NCBI GenBank assembly: GCA_051654865.1
Contig: JBOFYV010000091.1
Coordinates: forward strand, 1-29,305
Reading direction: 5' to 3'
Source: JBOFOR01 sp051654865
GTDB lineage: Bacteria; Bacillota; Clostridia; Peptostreptococcales; Peptostreptococcaceae
Length of the DNA stretch: 29,305 nucleotides
This document shows, in pieces, positions 15,503 to 22,452 of the stretch (positions are counted from its first letter, which is position 1; each line of letters begins with the position of its first letter). Under the pieces are notes generated by a model. It saw only the letters and a list, made by a program, of their open reading frames with translations, searched no databases and was not told where the DNA came from. A program made the position numbers and the translations under genes.

Positions 15503-16108
15503 ATGTTCGAGAGAAGAGACCCATTTCCATGGAAGATACCAGTACTAATATTAACTGGAGTAATAGTGTTGAGCAGTGGGATTTATATAGGCGTTAAAAG
15601 TATAGGAGAGAAAGAAAAAACTCCACCAGTAACTCAAACAGTTAATAAAAAAGAAGAAGAAGTTGTTAAAGATGCATTTGGATTAAACAAAAACTGTGAA
15701 ATTTGGTTACAAAAGAAAAATGCAGATGGTAGTCAAATAGATTCATCACCTGTAATGTTAGGTTCAGTCCCAGAAGAACTACTAAATAAATCAAAAGAAG
15801 AAATATTAGCATATTTTAAAGAAAAATATCCTGATAGAACTGTAGAGAGTATGACACAATATGAGATAGTATTATCACAAAATGAATCAGTAGTTGAACC
15901 TTCTAAAAAAAATAAGTATTCACTAGAAGTTGAGAATGAATTTATAGGACTTTATAAGTATGATATAAATGGCAAGAGAGAACTAATAGAAAAGACAGAG
16001 ATAAAAATAGATTCATTACCTCAAATAGCACAAGATGAAATACAAAATGGAATCATCGTAAATACGGAAGATGATGCATACTTAAAACTTGAAGAATTCG
16101 GAAGTTAA
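15503..16108 (+). CDS. BofC-like membrane-anchored protein
   Basis: It has 201 residues: an N-terminal anchor (about 12-31), a Lys/Glu-rich linker (about 32-55) and an extracytoplasmic part. The C-terminal part (ENEFIGLYKYDINGKRELIEKTEIKIDSLPQIAQDEIQNGIIV) resembles the clostridial version of the BofC C-terminal domain. In Bacillus, BofC restrains SpoIVB in the sigma-K checkpoint, and bofC sits immediately before ruvA-ruvB-queA-tgt-yajC. The same order here supports the call. Sequence similarity to Bacillus BofC itself is weak by eye, so the role is inferred from domain and synteny. The start is ATG 15503 after GGAGG (15491-15495). Confidence 0.7.
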   Translation: MFERRDPFPWKIPVLILTGVIVLSSGIYIGVKSIGEKEKTPPVTQTVNKKEEEVVKDAFGLNKNCEIWLQKKNADGSQIDSSPVMLGSVPEELLNKSKEEILAYFKEKYPDRTVESMTQYEIVLSQNESVVEPSKKNKYSLEVENEFIGLYKYDINGKRELIEKTEIKIDSLPQIAQDEIQNGIIVNTEDDAYLKLEEFGS

Positions 16109-16129
16109 TAAATCCTTACTAAATAAAAG

Positions 16130-16157
16130 ACAACCTCACAATAAGGGTTGTTTTTTT
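16130..16157 (+). terminator. Terminator after the BofC-like gene
   Basis: A short stem, ACAACC (16130-16135) with GGTTGT (16146-16151), followed by a run of seven T's. Confidence 0.75.
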
Positions 16158-16174
16158 GCGTATTTTCCTACTTA

Positions 16175-16183
16175 TGATATAAT
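16175..16183 (+). promoter_or_regulatory. Extended -10 promoter of the ruvCAB operon
   Basis: TGATATAAT lies 57 bases before the ruvC start. A partial -35 (TTGCGT, 16156-16161) is 16 bases upstream of the -10 hexamer. Confidence 0.6.
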
Positions 16184-16240
16184 ATATAAGAACATAAGTT
16201 TTGTAGTATTTCTACAAAGTTATTAGGAGGAAAAGTCAAC

Positions 16241-16750
16241 TTGATTATACTAGGAATAGACCCAGGAATAGCAATTGTAGGGTATGGAATAATAGAATAT
16301 AAAAATAGTAAATTTAGAGTAATAGATTATGGAGCTGTAACAACTCCAGCACATATGGATATGTTAAAAAGATTAGAGCTTGTATATAAAGGTATAGATA
16401 TGCTCATAAAAAATTACAACATAGATGAAGTAGGTATAGAAGAACTATTCTTTAACAAAAATGTAAAGACGGCAATTACAGTAGCTCAGGCAAGAGGAGT
16501 TACTATGCTTGCTTGTGCTCACAATGGTAAACCTGTGTATGAATATACACCTCTACAAGTAAAACAAGGGGTAGTTGGATACGGAAGAGCACAAAAAGCA
16601 CAGGTTCAACAGATGGTAACTAGCTTTTTAAACTTAAAACAAGTACCAAAACCAGATGACGTAGCAGATGCACTTGCAGTAGCTATTTGTCATGCGCATG
16701 CAAACAAACTAGAAAAAACATTAAAGAACATAGGGGGTCAATATGTATAG
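16241..16750 (+). CDS. ruvC: Holliday junction endonuclease RuvC
   Basis: Dimeric, Mg-dependent resolvase that cuts Holliday junctions symmetrically, working with RuvAB. It has 169 residues, normal length. The RNase-H-like acidic residues are Asp7 (GIDPG), Glu67 (GIEELFF), Asp140 and Asp143 (KPDDVADALAVA). It starts with TTG at 16241, supported by AGGAGG at 16225-16230 and by the family N-terminus MIILGIDPG. Its stop overlaps the ruvA start by 8 bases. Confidence 0.96.
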   Translation: MIILGIDPGIAIVGYGIIEYKNSKFRVIDYGAVTTPAHMDMLKRLELVYKGIDMLIKNYNIDEVGIEELFFNKNVKTAITVAQARGVTMLACAHNGKPVYEYTPLQVKQGVVGYGRAQKAQVQQMVTSFLNLKQVPKPDDVADALAVAICHAHANKLEKTLKNIGGQYV

Positions 16751-17345
16751 CTATATAAAAGGAACCGTTGAAGAAATTAGATTAACTAATATAGTAATAG
16801 AAAATAATAACATAGGATATGAAATAAATGCATCTTCAAACACGATAAAAGATTTACAAATAGGAAAAATGGCTAAAATATATACTAAACTAATAGTTAG
16901 AGAAGATGATATGAGCTTGTGTGGATTCTCTACAAGAGAAGAGATGCAAATGTTTGAATTATTAACATCAGTATCAAAAATAGGTCCTAAAGTAGGTCTT
17001 GGAATATTATCTTTTGGAACACCAGGTCAACTAGGTGCTTATATACTTAGCGAAGACGTAGCAAAACTTTCTAAAGCACCAGGAGTAGGTAAAAAAACAG
17101 CAGAAAGAATAGTACTAGAACTAAAAGATAAAATAGATAAAAATAACATAGAATTTGAACCAACATTACTTACAGCTGCACCAATAGCAGTGTCTAAAGA
17201 TGAGGCAGTAGATGCATTAGTAGCTCTTGGATATTCACCAGCAGAAGCTAAAGAAGCCGTAGATAAGTGTAAAAAAGATGGATTAAATACAGAAGATATA
17301 ATCAAAAAATCATTAACTTATATAATGAGTAATTCATTAAGATAG
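16743..17345 (+). CDS. ruvA: Holliday junction branch-migration protein RuvA
   Basis: Tetrameric junction-binding subunit that loads RuvB rings. It has 200 residues: N-terminal OB fold (MYSYIKGTVEEIRLTNIVIENNNIGYEI), tandem helix-hairpin-helix motifs (LTSVSKIGPKVGLGILS and LSKAPGVGKKTAERIVLELKDKI) and a C-terminal UBA-like domain III that binds RuvB (EAVDALVALGYSPAEAKEAV). The ATG at 16743 lies within the last codons of ruvC, and GGGGGT just upstream serves as its ribosome-binding site. Confidence 0.96.
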   Translation: MYSYIKGTVEEIRLTNIVIENNNIGYEINASSNTIKDLQIGKMAKIYTKLIVREDDMSLCGFSTREEMQMFELLTSVSKIGPKVGLGILSFGTPGQLGAYILSEDVAKLSKAPGVGKKTAERIVLELKDKIDKNNIEFEPTLLTAAPIAVSKDEAVDALVALGYSPAEAKEAVDKCKKDGLNTEDIIKKSLTYIMSNSLR

Positions 17346-17381
17346 TGATATTGTAAAACTATAACGTAAGGGGGAAGTACT

Positions 17382-18398
17382 ATGTTTGATTTTGAAGATG
17401 AAAACCGAATAATAACATCTACTATGCAAAATGAAGATGTAGATGTAGAAAATAGTTTAAGACCTAAATCACTAGATGATTATTTAGGACAAGAAAAAGC
17501 AAAAGAACAATTAAAAATATTTATAGAAGCAGCAAAAAGTAGAAATGAACCATTAGATCATGTGCTTTTATACGGACCACCAGGTCTTGGTAAAACAACA
17601 CTATCATCTATAATAGCTCATGAAATGGGTGTAAACCTAAGAATAACATCAGGACCAGCAATAGAAAGAGCAGGAGACTTAGCAGCTATACTTACTAATC
17701 TAAATGAAAATGATGTATTATTTATAGATGAAATACATCGTATAAACAGAAGTGTAGAAGAAGTGTTGTATCCAGCAATGGAAGACTATTGCTTAGACAT
17801 AATAATAGGTAAAGGACCATCGGCTAGAAGTATAAGACTAGATTTGCCAAAGTTTACACTAATAGGAGCTACAACTAGAGCTGGTATGCTTACTAATCCA
17901 CTTAGAGATAGATTTGGAGTAATATGTAAGCTTGATTACTATACAGTAGACGAATTAGCTCAAATAGTTATAAGATCATCTGAAATACTAGGAGCCGAGA
18001 TACAAATTGGTGGAGCTACAGAAATAGCGAGACGTTCGAGAGGAACACCAAGAATAGCAAATAGACTACTAAAAAGAGTAAGGGACTATGCTCAAGTTAG
18101 GGCTGATGGAAATATAACTGATGAAGTAGCCAATAGTGCACTAGAACTTTTAGGAGTAGATAGCTTAGGTCTAGATTATGTAGATGAAAAACTACTAAAA
18201 ACAATAATTGAAAAATTTAGAGGTGGGCCAGTAGGACTAGATACCTTAGCAGCTTCAATTGGAGAAGATAGAAATACTATAGAAGATGTTTATGAACCAT
18301 ATTTACTTCAATTAGGATTTATAAATAGGGGTCCTAGAGGAAGAATAGCGATGCCTTTAGCCTATGAACACTTGAATATACCATATCAAAATAAATAG
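17382..18398 (+). CDS. ruvB: Holliday junction helicase motor RuvB
   Basis: AAA+ hexameric ATPase that drives branch migration. It has 338 residues. Walker A is GPPGLGKT (65-72), Walker B/DEXH-like LFIDEIHR, sensor 1 IGATTRAG with the arginine-finger region NPLRDRFG, and the C-terminal winged-helix ends FINRGPRGRIAMPLAYEH. The start is ATG 17382 after AAGGGGG. It is 36 bases after ruvA in the same operon. A hairpin follows before queA. Confidence 0.97.
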   Translation: MFDFEDENRIITSTMQNEDVDVENSLRPKSLDDYLGQEKAKEQLKIFIEAAKSRNEPLDHVLLYGPPGLGKTTLSSIIAHEMGVNLRITSGPAIERAGDLAAILTNLNENDVLFIDEIHRINRSVEEVLYPAMEDYCLDIIIGKGPSARSIRLDLPKFTLIGATTRAGMLTNPLRDRFGVICKLDYYTVDELAQIVIRSSEILGAEIQIGGATEIARRSRGTPRIANRLLKRVRDYAQVRADGNITDEVANSALELLGVDSLGLDYVDEKLLKTIIEKFRGGPVGLDTLAASIGEDRNTIEDVYEPYLLQLGFINRGPRGRIAMPLAYEHLNIPYQNK

Positions 18399-18440
18399 AT
18401 AATATATGCAAAAATTAATATAAAATGAATTTATACACTT

Positions 18441-18501
18441 AAAAAACACACACTATATAATATTAATAAGTATATATGTATAGAAAAATTGTGTGTTTTT
18501 T
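18441..18501 (+). terminator. Terminator between ruvB and queA
   Basis: A 12-bp stem, AAAAAACACACA (18441-18452) with TGTGTGTTTTTT (18490-18501). The 37-base AT-rich loop can itself fold. The T-rich 3' arm makes it a terminator candidate; the large loop lowers certainty. Confidence 0.6.
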
Positions 18502-18543
18502 GTTATTATGGTAACTGTATAAATTTTTGGAAAGGAAGTTTAA

Positions 18544-19569
18544 ATGAAGACGAGTGACTTTTACTTTGACCTACCAGAAGAGTTAATTGCTCAAGTTCCT
18601 ATATTAGATAGATCTAGTTCTAAATTAATGGTACTAGATAAGGAGACTGGAGAAATACAACATAAAATATTTAAGGATGTAATAGAATACTTAAATCCAG
18701 GGGATTGTTTAGTTCTTAATAATACTAGAGTAATACCAGCTAGATTAATAGGAGAAAAATTAGATACTGGTGGTAAGATAGAATTTTTATTACTAAAAAG
18801 AACAGAAGAAGATACTTGGCAAGCGTTAGTTAAGCCAGGAAAAAGAGCCAAAATAGGAACAAAGTTTTCATTTGGTGAAGGAAAATTAATAGGAGAAGTT
18901 GTAGGACTTGCCGAAGAAGGGTCGAGACTGATAAAATTCCACTACGAAGGAATATTTGAAGAAGTTTTAGATGAACTAGGTAATATGCCACTACCTCCAT
19001 ATATAACAGAAAGACTAGAAGAAAGAGAAAGATACCAAACTGTTTATTCTAAACACAATGGTTCTGCTGCAGCTCCAACAGCTGGGCTTCATTTCACAGA
19101 AGAACTTTTAAATCAAATAAAAGAAAAAGGTGTAGACATAGCTTTTGTTACACTACACGTAGGTCTTGGAACATTCAGACCTGTAAAAGTTGATAATGTA
19201 TTAGAACATGAAATGCATTCAGAATTTTATATGGTAGAAAAAGAAGCCGCAGATAAAATCAACAAAGCAAAATCTAATGGAAATAGAGTAATATGTGTTG
19301 GAACAACAAGTTGTAGAACTGTAGAGTCTGCAAGCATTGAAGATGGAAAAATAAAAGAATGTAGTGGATGGACAAATATATTTATCTACCCAGGTTATAA
19401 ATTCAAAATAGTAGATAGATTAATAACTAATTTCCACTTACCAGAGTCTACTTTAATAATGTTAGTAAGTGCATTATCTAATAAAGAGAATGTATTAAAC
19501 GCATATGAAACAGCAGTCAAAGAAAAATACAGATTCTTTAGTTTTGGAGATGCCATGATAATCAAATAG
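18544..19569 (+). CDS. queA: S-adenosylmethionine:tRNA ribosyltransferase-isomerase
   Basis: Converts preQ1 in tRNA to epoxyqueuosine by transferring and isomerising the ribosyl group of SAM; acts after Tgt. It has 341 residues, full length. The family N-terminus is KTSDFYFDLPEELIAQVP, then NNTRVIPARLIG, the hallmark NGSAAAPTAGLHFTEELL (about 176-193), HVGLGTFRPVKVDN, EFYMVEKEAADKIN and GTTSCRTVESA. The start is ATG 18544 after AAAGGAAG. It is followed 10 bases later by a PsiE-like gene and then tgt. Confidence 0.97.
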   Translation: MKTSDFYFDLPEELIAQVPILDRSSSKLMVLDKETGEIQHKIFKDVIEYLNPGDCLVLNNTRVIPARLIGEKLDTGGKIEFLLLKRTEEDTWQALVKPGKRAKIGTKFSFGEGKLIGEVVGLAEEGSRLIKFHYEGIFEEVLDELGNMPLPPYITERLEERERYQTVYSKHNGSAAAPTAGLHFTEELLNQIKEKGVDIAFVTLHVGLGTFRPVKVDNVLEHEMHSEFYMVEKEAADKINKAKSNGNRVICVGTTSCRTVESASIEDGKIKECSGWTNIFIYPGYKFKIVDRLITNFHLPESTLIMLVSALSNKENVLNAYETAVKEKYRFFSFGDAMIIK

Positions 19570-19579
19570 GGGGATTAAA

Positions 19580-20062
19580 ATGAAGCATATAGATAAAAAT
19601 AATTTATCATTAAGAATAGCTTATGTTTTTGAGTCTATTTTAGCAATGGTAGTATTACTTGCTGTATTTTTAGGGACAATAGATGTTTTAAGAATGATAT
19701 GGGAAGCTTATATTATAGATTTCCAAAATCCGGTTCAATATAGCCAACTTAATGATATGTTAGGACAAATACTATTATTAGTAATTGGAGTCGAGTTAGT
19801 TGTAATGTTATCACTTCATATACCAGGAGCATTAATAGAGGTACTATTGTATGCAATAGCTAGAAAAATGCTTTTACTTCCCAAAAGTGGAGGTATGACA
19901 GAAATACTATTAGGTGTAATAGCAATAGCAGGTATATTTGCTATTAGAAAGTACTTAATTTGTGATGATAACAGTAATTTAAATATAACAAGTATACACT
20001 ATGACGATGATGGTGAAGATGATACTATAAAAAAAGATGATGAAAAAGAGCATAACGCTTAA
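19580..20062 (+). CDS. PsiE-like membrane protein between queA and tgt
   Basis: It has 160 residues with four hydrophobic segments (about 14-34, 60-79, 79-100 and 104-122) and an acidic cytoplasmic-looking tail (DDDGEDDTIKKDDEKEH). The helix pattern and the ARKMLLLPKSGGMTEILLGVIAIAGIFAIRKYLI segment resemble the phosphate-starvation-inducible PsiE family, whose function is unknown. The link to tRNA queuosine genes is positional only. The start is ATG 19580 after GGGGG (19568-19572), which overlaps the queA stop region, so it is likely co-transcribed with queA and tgt. Confidence 0.7.
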   Translation: MKHIDKNNLSLRIAYVFESILAMVVLLAVFLGTIDVLRMIWEAYIIDFQNPVQYSQLNDMLGQILLLVIGVELVVMLSLHIPGALIEVLLYAIARKMLLLPKSGGMTEILLGVIAIAGIFAIRKYLICDDNSNLNITSIHYDDDGEDDTIKKDDEKEHNA

Positions 20063-20097
20063 AATACAGAGACATTTTAAATTTAAGGAGAAATATT

Positions 20098-21219
20098 ATG
20101 TGTGCAGTAAGATACGAGCTTATAAAAACATGTAAACAAAGTGGAGCAAGATTAGGAAGATTACACACTCCACACGGAGTTATAGAAACTCCAATATTTA
20201 TGCCAGTTGGTACTCAAGCAACTGTAAAGTCAATGACACCAGAAGAATTAAAAGAAATAGGATCTCAAATAATATTAAGTAATACATATCACTTATATAT
20301 GAGACCTGGACACGATTTAGTAAAAGAAGCAGGTGGACTTCACAAGTTTATGAACTGGGATAAGCCAATACTAACAGATAGTGGTGGATTCCAAGTATTC
20401 AGCTTAGGTCCACTTAGAAAAATAACAGAAGAAGGTGTTCACTTTAGATCTCATATAGATGGATCTAAGCACTTTATAAGTCCTGAAAAGGCTGTGGAAA
20501 TTCAAACTGCATTAGGATCAGATATAATGATGGCATTTGATGAATGTGCTCCATATCCAGCTGATAGAGAATATGTTAAGAACTCATTAGAAAGAACAAC
20601 TAGATGGTTAAAAAGATGTAAAGAAGCTCATAAGAACACAGAAAACCAAGCATTATTTGGTATAATACAAGGTGGAATGTACAAAGACTTAAGAGAGCAA
20701 TCAGCTAAAGAAATATTAGAATTAGACTTACCAGGATATGCAGTAGGAGGATTAAGTGTTGGAGAGCCTAAGCACTTAATGTATGAAGTACTAGACTATA
20801 CAGTGCCTCTAATGCCTGAAGATAAGCCAAGATACCTAATGGGTGTTGGTAGTCCTGATGACTTATTAGAAGGAGTAATAAGAGGAATAGATATGTTTGA
20901 CTGCGTACTTCCGACTCGTATAGCTAGAAATGGTACAGCTATGACAAGTGTTGGTAAAGTAGTAGTTAGAAATGCTAAGTACGCTAGAGATTTCTCACCA
21001 TTAGATCCAAACTGTGATTGCTACTGTTGTAGAAACTACACTAGAGCATATATAAGACACTTAGTAAAAGCTAATGAAATATTAGCATCAAGACTAATAA
21101 CTACACACAACTTACACTTCTTATTAGACTTAATGAAGCAAGTAAGACAAGCGATAATGGAAGATAGATTATTAGACTTTAAAAAAGAATTCTTCACTAA
21201 ATACGGGTATGAAATATAA
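20098..21219 (+). CDS. tgt: tRNA-guanine transglycosylase
   Basis: Exchanges G34 of GUN-anticodon tRNAs for preQ1 (bacterial type). It has 373 residues. The general base is Asp94 (LTDSGGFQVFS) and the nucleophile Asp268 (MFDCVLPTRIARNG). The structural zinc site is Cys306-x-Cys308-x2-Cys311 and His337. The start is ATG 20098 after AAGGAG. All catalytic residues are present. It is in the same unit as queA. Confidence 0.98.
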   Translation: MCAVRYELIKTCKQSGARLGRLHTPHGVIETPIFMPVGTQATVKSMTPEELKEIGSQIILSNTYHLYMRPGHDLVKEAGGLHKFMNWDKPILTDSGGFQVFSLGPLRKITEEGVHFRSHIDGSKHFISPEKAVEIQTALGSDIMMAFDECAPYPADREYVKNSLERTTRWLKRCKEAHKNTENQALFGIIQGGMYKDLREQSAKEILELDLPGYAVGGLSVGEPKHLMYEVLDYTVPLMPEDKPRYLMGVGSPDDLLEGVIRGIDMFDCVLPTRIARNGTAMTSVGKVVVRNAKYARDFSPLDPNCDCYCCRNYTRAYIRHLVKANEILASRLITTHNLHFLLDLMKQVRQAIMEDRLLDFKKEFFTKYGYEI

Positions 21220-21305
21220 AAAATGTACTATCAATAATATTCATTTTAATATATAATATTTATACAAAGTAAAATATTTACGATACCGTAAAAGGAGAGA
21301 AAAAA

Positions 21306-21599
21306 ATGAATGCACAAACTCAACAAATGATAATGGGAATAGTTATGTGGGTAGCAGTATTTGCAGTATTCTATTTCTTATTAATAAGACCTCAAAAGAA
21401 AAAAGACAAGCAATTAAAAGAAATGAGAGAAACATTATCTGCAGGTGACAAAGTTGTTACTATAGGTGGTATAATAGCTAACGTTGCTAAAGTAGAAGAA
21501 GATTTCGTAGTTTTAGAATTAGGTCCAAACAGAACTAAAGTACCATTTGAAAAGTGGGCTATAGGAAGTGTTGAATCAAAAACTAAATCAGCTGAATAA
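21306..21599 (+). CDS. yajC: Preprotein translocase accessory subunit YajC
   Basis: Small inner-membrane partner of SecDF/SecYEG. It has 97 residues: one membrane segment (about 10-28) followed by the family signature FYFLLIRPQKKKDKQLKEMRETLSAGDKVVTIGGIIANVAKVEEDFVVLELG. The start is ATG 21306 after AAAGGAGAG. secD and secF, which often follow, are not present here. Confidence 0.95.
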   Translation: MNAQTQQMIMGIVMWVAVFAVFYFLLIRPQKKKDKQLKEMRETLSAGDKVVTIGGIIANVAKVEEDFVVLELGPNRTKVPFEKWAIGSVESKTKSAE

Positions 21600-21611
21600 T
21601 TAGTAATTAAG

Positions 21612-21653
21612 ATGCCTCCCCTCGAATATATATATATTAGCGAGGGGAGGTAT
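21612..21653 (+). promoter_or_regulatory. Hairpin whose 3' arm contains the ribosome-binding site of the next gene
   Basis: A 13-pair stem (21612-21624 with 21641-21653, one G-U) with a 16-base AT loop is followed by TTTT. It could terminate the tgt-yajC transcript. Its 3' arm also contains GGGGAGG, the only ribosome-binding site for the GTG start at 21658. Confidence 0.75.
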
Positions 21654-21657
21654 TTTT

Positions 21658-22020
21658 GTGGAAAGAACTAATTATATTTTTAAAGGATTAGGATATGCGT
21701 ATGTACTTACATTAGTTACTCTATTAGTGTACAACTTAGCACTTACATTCACGAGTTTATCAGGGGAAACAATAGCTATGGCATCAGCATTCATAACAAC
21801 AGCATCATCAGCATTTGGTGGATTTTATGCATCAAAACACATAAAAGAAAAAGGGCTTATATATGGTCTTTTAGTAGGTTTAATTTACATAGTATGTTTA
21901 ATGGTGATAGTATTTTTAGCTCAAGATAACTTTGCATTTGAGTTAGATATATTATACAAAGTATTATTAACTGCCCTATCAGGAGGTATCGGCGGTGTTC
22001 TAGGAGTAAACTTTAAATAG
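21658..22020 (+). CDS. TIGR04086 / YrzE-family membrane protein
   Basis: It has 120 residues with four predicted membrane segments: about 9-31, about 38-58, about 70-92 and about 100-118. It carries Gly-rich motifs (SSAFGGFYASKHIKEKGLIYGLLVGLIY and ALSGGIGGVLGVN). The family is found in Firmicutes right after tgt-yajC (yrzE in Bacillus) and has no known function. It starts with GTG at 21658, the first in-frame start after a strong GGGGAGG site that lies inside a hairpin arm. Confidence 0.85.
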   Translation: MERTNYIFKGLGYAYVLTLVTLLVYNLALTFTSLSGETIAMASAFITTASSAFGGFYASKHIKEKGLIYGLLVGLIYIVCLMVIVFLAQDNFAFELDILYKVLLTALSGGIGGVLGVNFK

Positions 22021-22023
22021 AGT

Positions 22024-22051
22024 TTTACAGATAGAATATTTATGATATAAT
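22024..22051 (+). promoter_or_regulatory. Promoter of scfA
   Basis: TTTACA (22024-22029), a 16-base spacer, then TATAAT (22046-22051) with TG at 22043-22044: a near-consensus sigma-A promoter with extended -10, 33 bases before the scfA start. It implies strong expression of the SCIFF precursor. Confidence 0.8.
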
Positions 22052-22083
22052 CAATAGGGAAAATCAACCAGGAGGTACTTAAA

Positions 22084-22227
22084 ATGGAAAAGAAACATAT
22101 AAAAACATTATCAAAAGCTACATTAAAAGAAAGTGCTGCAAAAGGTGGATGTGGAGAATGTCAAACATCTTGTCAATCTGCATGTAAAACATCATGTACA
22201 GTAGCAAACCAAGAGTGCGAAAGATAA
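22084..22227 (+). CDS. scfA: SCIFF ribosomally made peptide precursor (six cysteines in forty-five residues)
   Basis: A 47-residue precursor. The leader (MEKKHIKTLSKATLKESAAKG) is followed by a core with six Cys at residues 23, 26, 30, 34, 38 and 45. This is the near-invariant SCIFF pattern of Clostridia. The radical-SAM enzyme ScfB installs thioether links between Cys and nearby residues (Thr in the studied system). The mature product's role is unknown; its universal presence in Clostridia argues for a core function rather than a bacteriocin. The ribosome-binding site is AGGAGG (22070-22075) before ATG 22084. It has a strong promoter upstream and a terminator directly after, so it is made as a short single-gene transcript. 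The maturase lies 1.3 kb downstream. Confidence 0.95.
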   Translation: MEKKHIKTLSKATLKESAAKGGCGECQTSCQSACKTSCTVANQECER

Positions 22228-22237
22228 TAAATCAAAG

Positions 22238-22280
22238 AAGAGCTTTTTCTAATATTTAATTATTAGGAAAAGCTCTTTTT
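22238..22280 (+). terminator. Terminator of scfA
   Basis: A 17-pair stem, 22238-22254 with 22261-22277 (one G-U), with a 6-base loop and T's running to 22280. It starts 10 bases after the scfA stop. Confidence 0.9.
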
Positions 22281-22310
22281 ATTTACCATATTGTTTTGTA
22301 TCTCTTGCTT

Positions 22311-22339
22311 TTGACCTTTATTCAAAGTGAGGATACTAT
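22311..22339 (+). promoter_or_regulatory. Sigma-A-type promoter of the candidate RNA
   Basis: TTGACC (22311-22316, 5 of 6 to consensus), an exact 17-base spacer, then TACTAT (22334-22339, 4 of 6). The predicted start at about 22345 coincides with the first base of the hairpin described next. No open reading frame follows. Confidence 0.65.
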
Positions 22340-22343
22340 ATAA

Positions 22344-22437
22344 AGTCGCTTAGCAGTGAGGGGATTTAAAACAAGTTGCACCGACATTGCGATAGCCTGG
22401 AGGAAGACTTGTTTTAATCCACTCACTGCGGGCTGAA
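22344..22437 (+). ncRNA. Candidate structured non-coding RNA (long hairpin), family not recognised
   Basis: A long imperfect hairpin in the gap between scfA and the ZIP gene. An optional basal AGTC/GGCT pairing comes first, then GCAGTGAG (22353-22360) with CTCACTGC (22422-22429). After one mismatch, ten-odd further pairs follow up to AAAACAAGT (22368-22376) with ACTTGTTTT (22407-22415), with a single bulged T at 22367. The 28-base loop (22378-22405) is much richer in G+C than the region and contains GGAGG (22400-22403 region). No T-run follows on either strand, so it is not an ordinary terminator. A sigma-A-like promoter is placed to start transcription at its base. I considered 6S, SRP, tmRNA and common riboswitches and saw no match. 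The 3' end is unknown. Confidence 0.5.
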
Positions 22438-22452
22438 TATACCTACCCGAAC

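Noticed and set aside
22344..22437. The hairpin as an intrinsic terminator of the ZIP gene
   Set aside because: On the minus strand it is followed by TAAGCGACTTTATA, with no T-run, and the loop is too large.
22344..22437. 6S RNA, SRP RNA or a known riboswitch
   Set aside because: It has no large central bubble as in 6S, no SRP domain IV GGAA-loop motif and no riboswitch core I recognise; on the plus strand no gene follows in sense for about 1 kb. Rejected by eye only.
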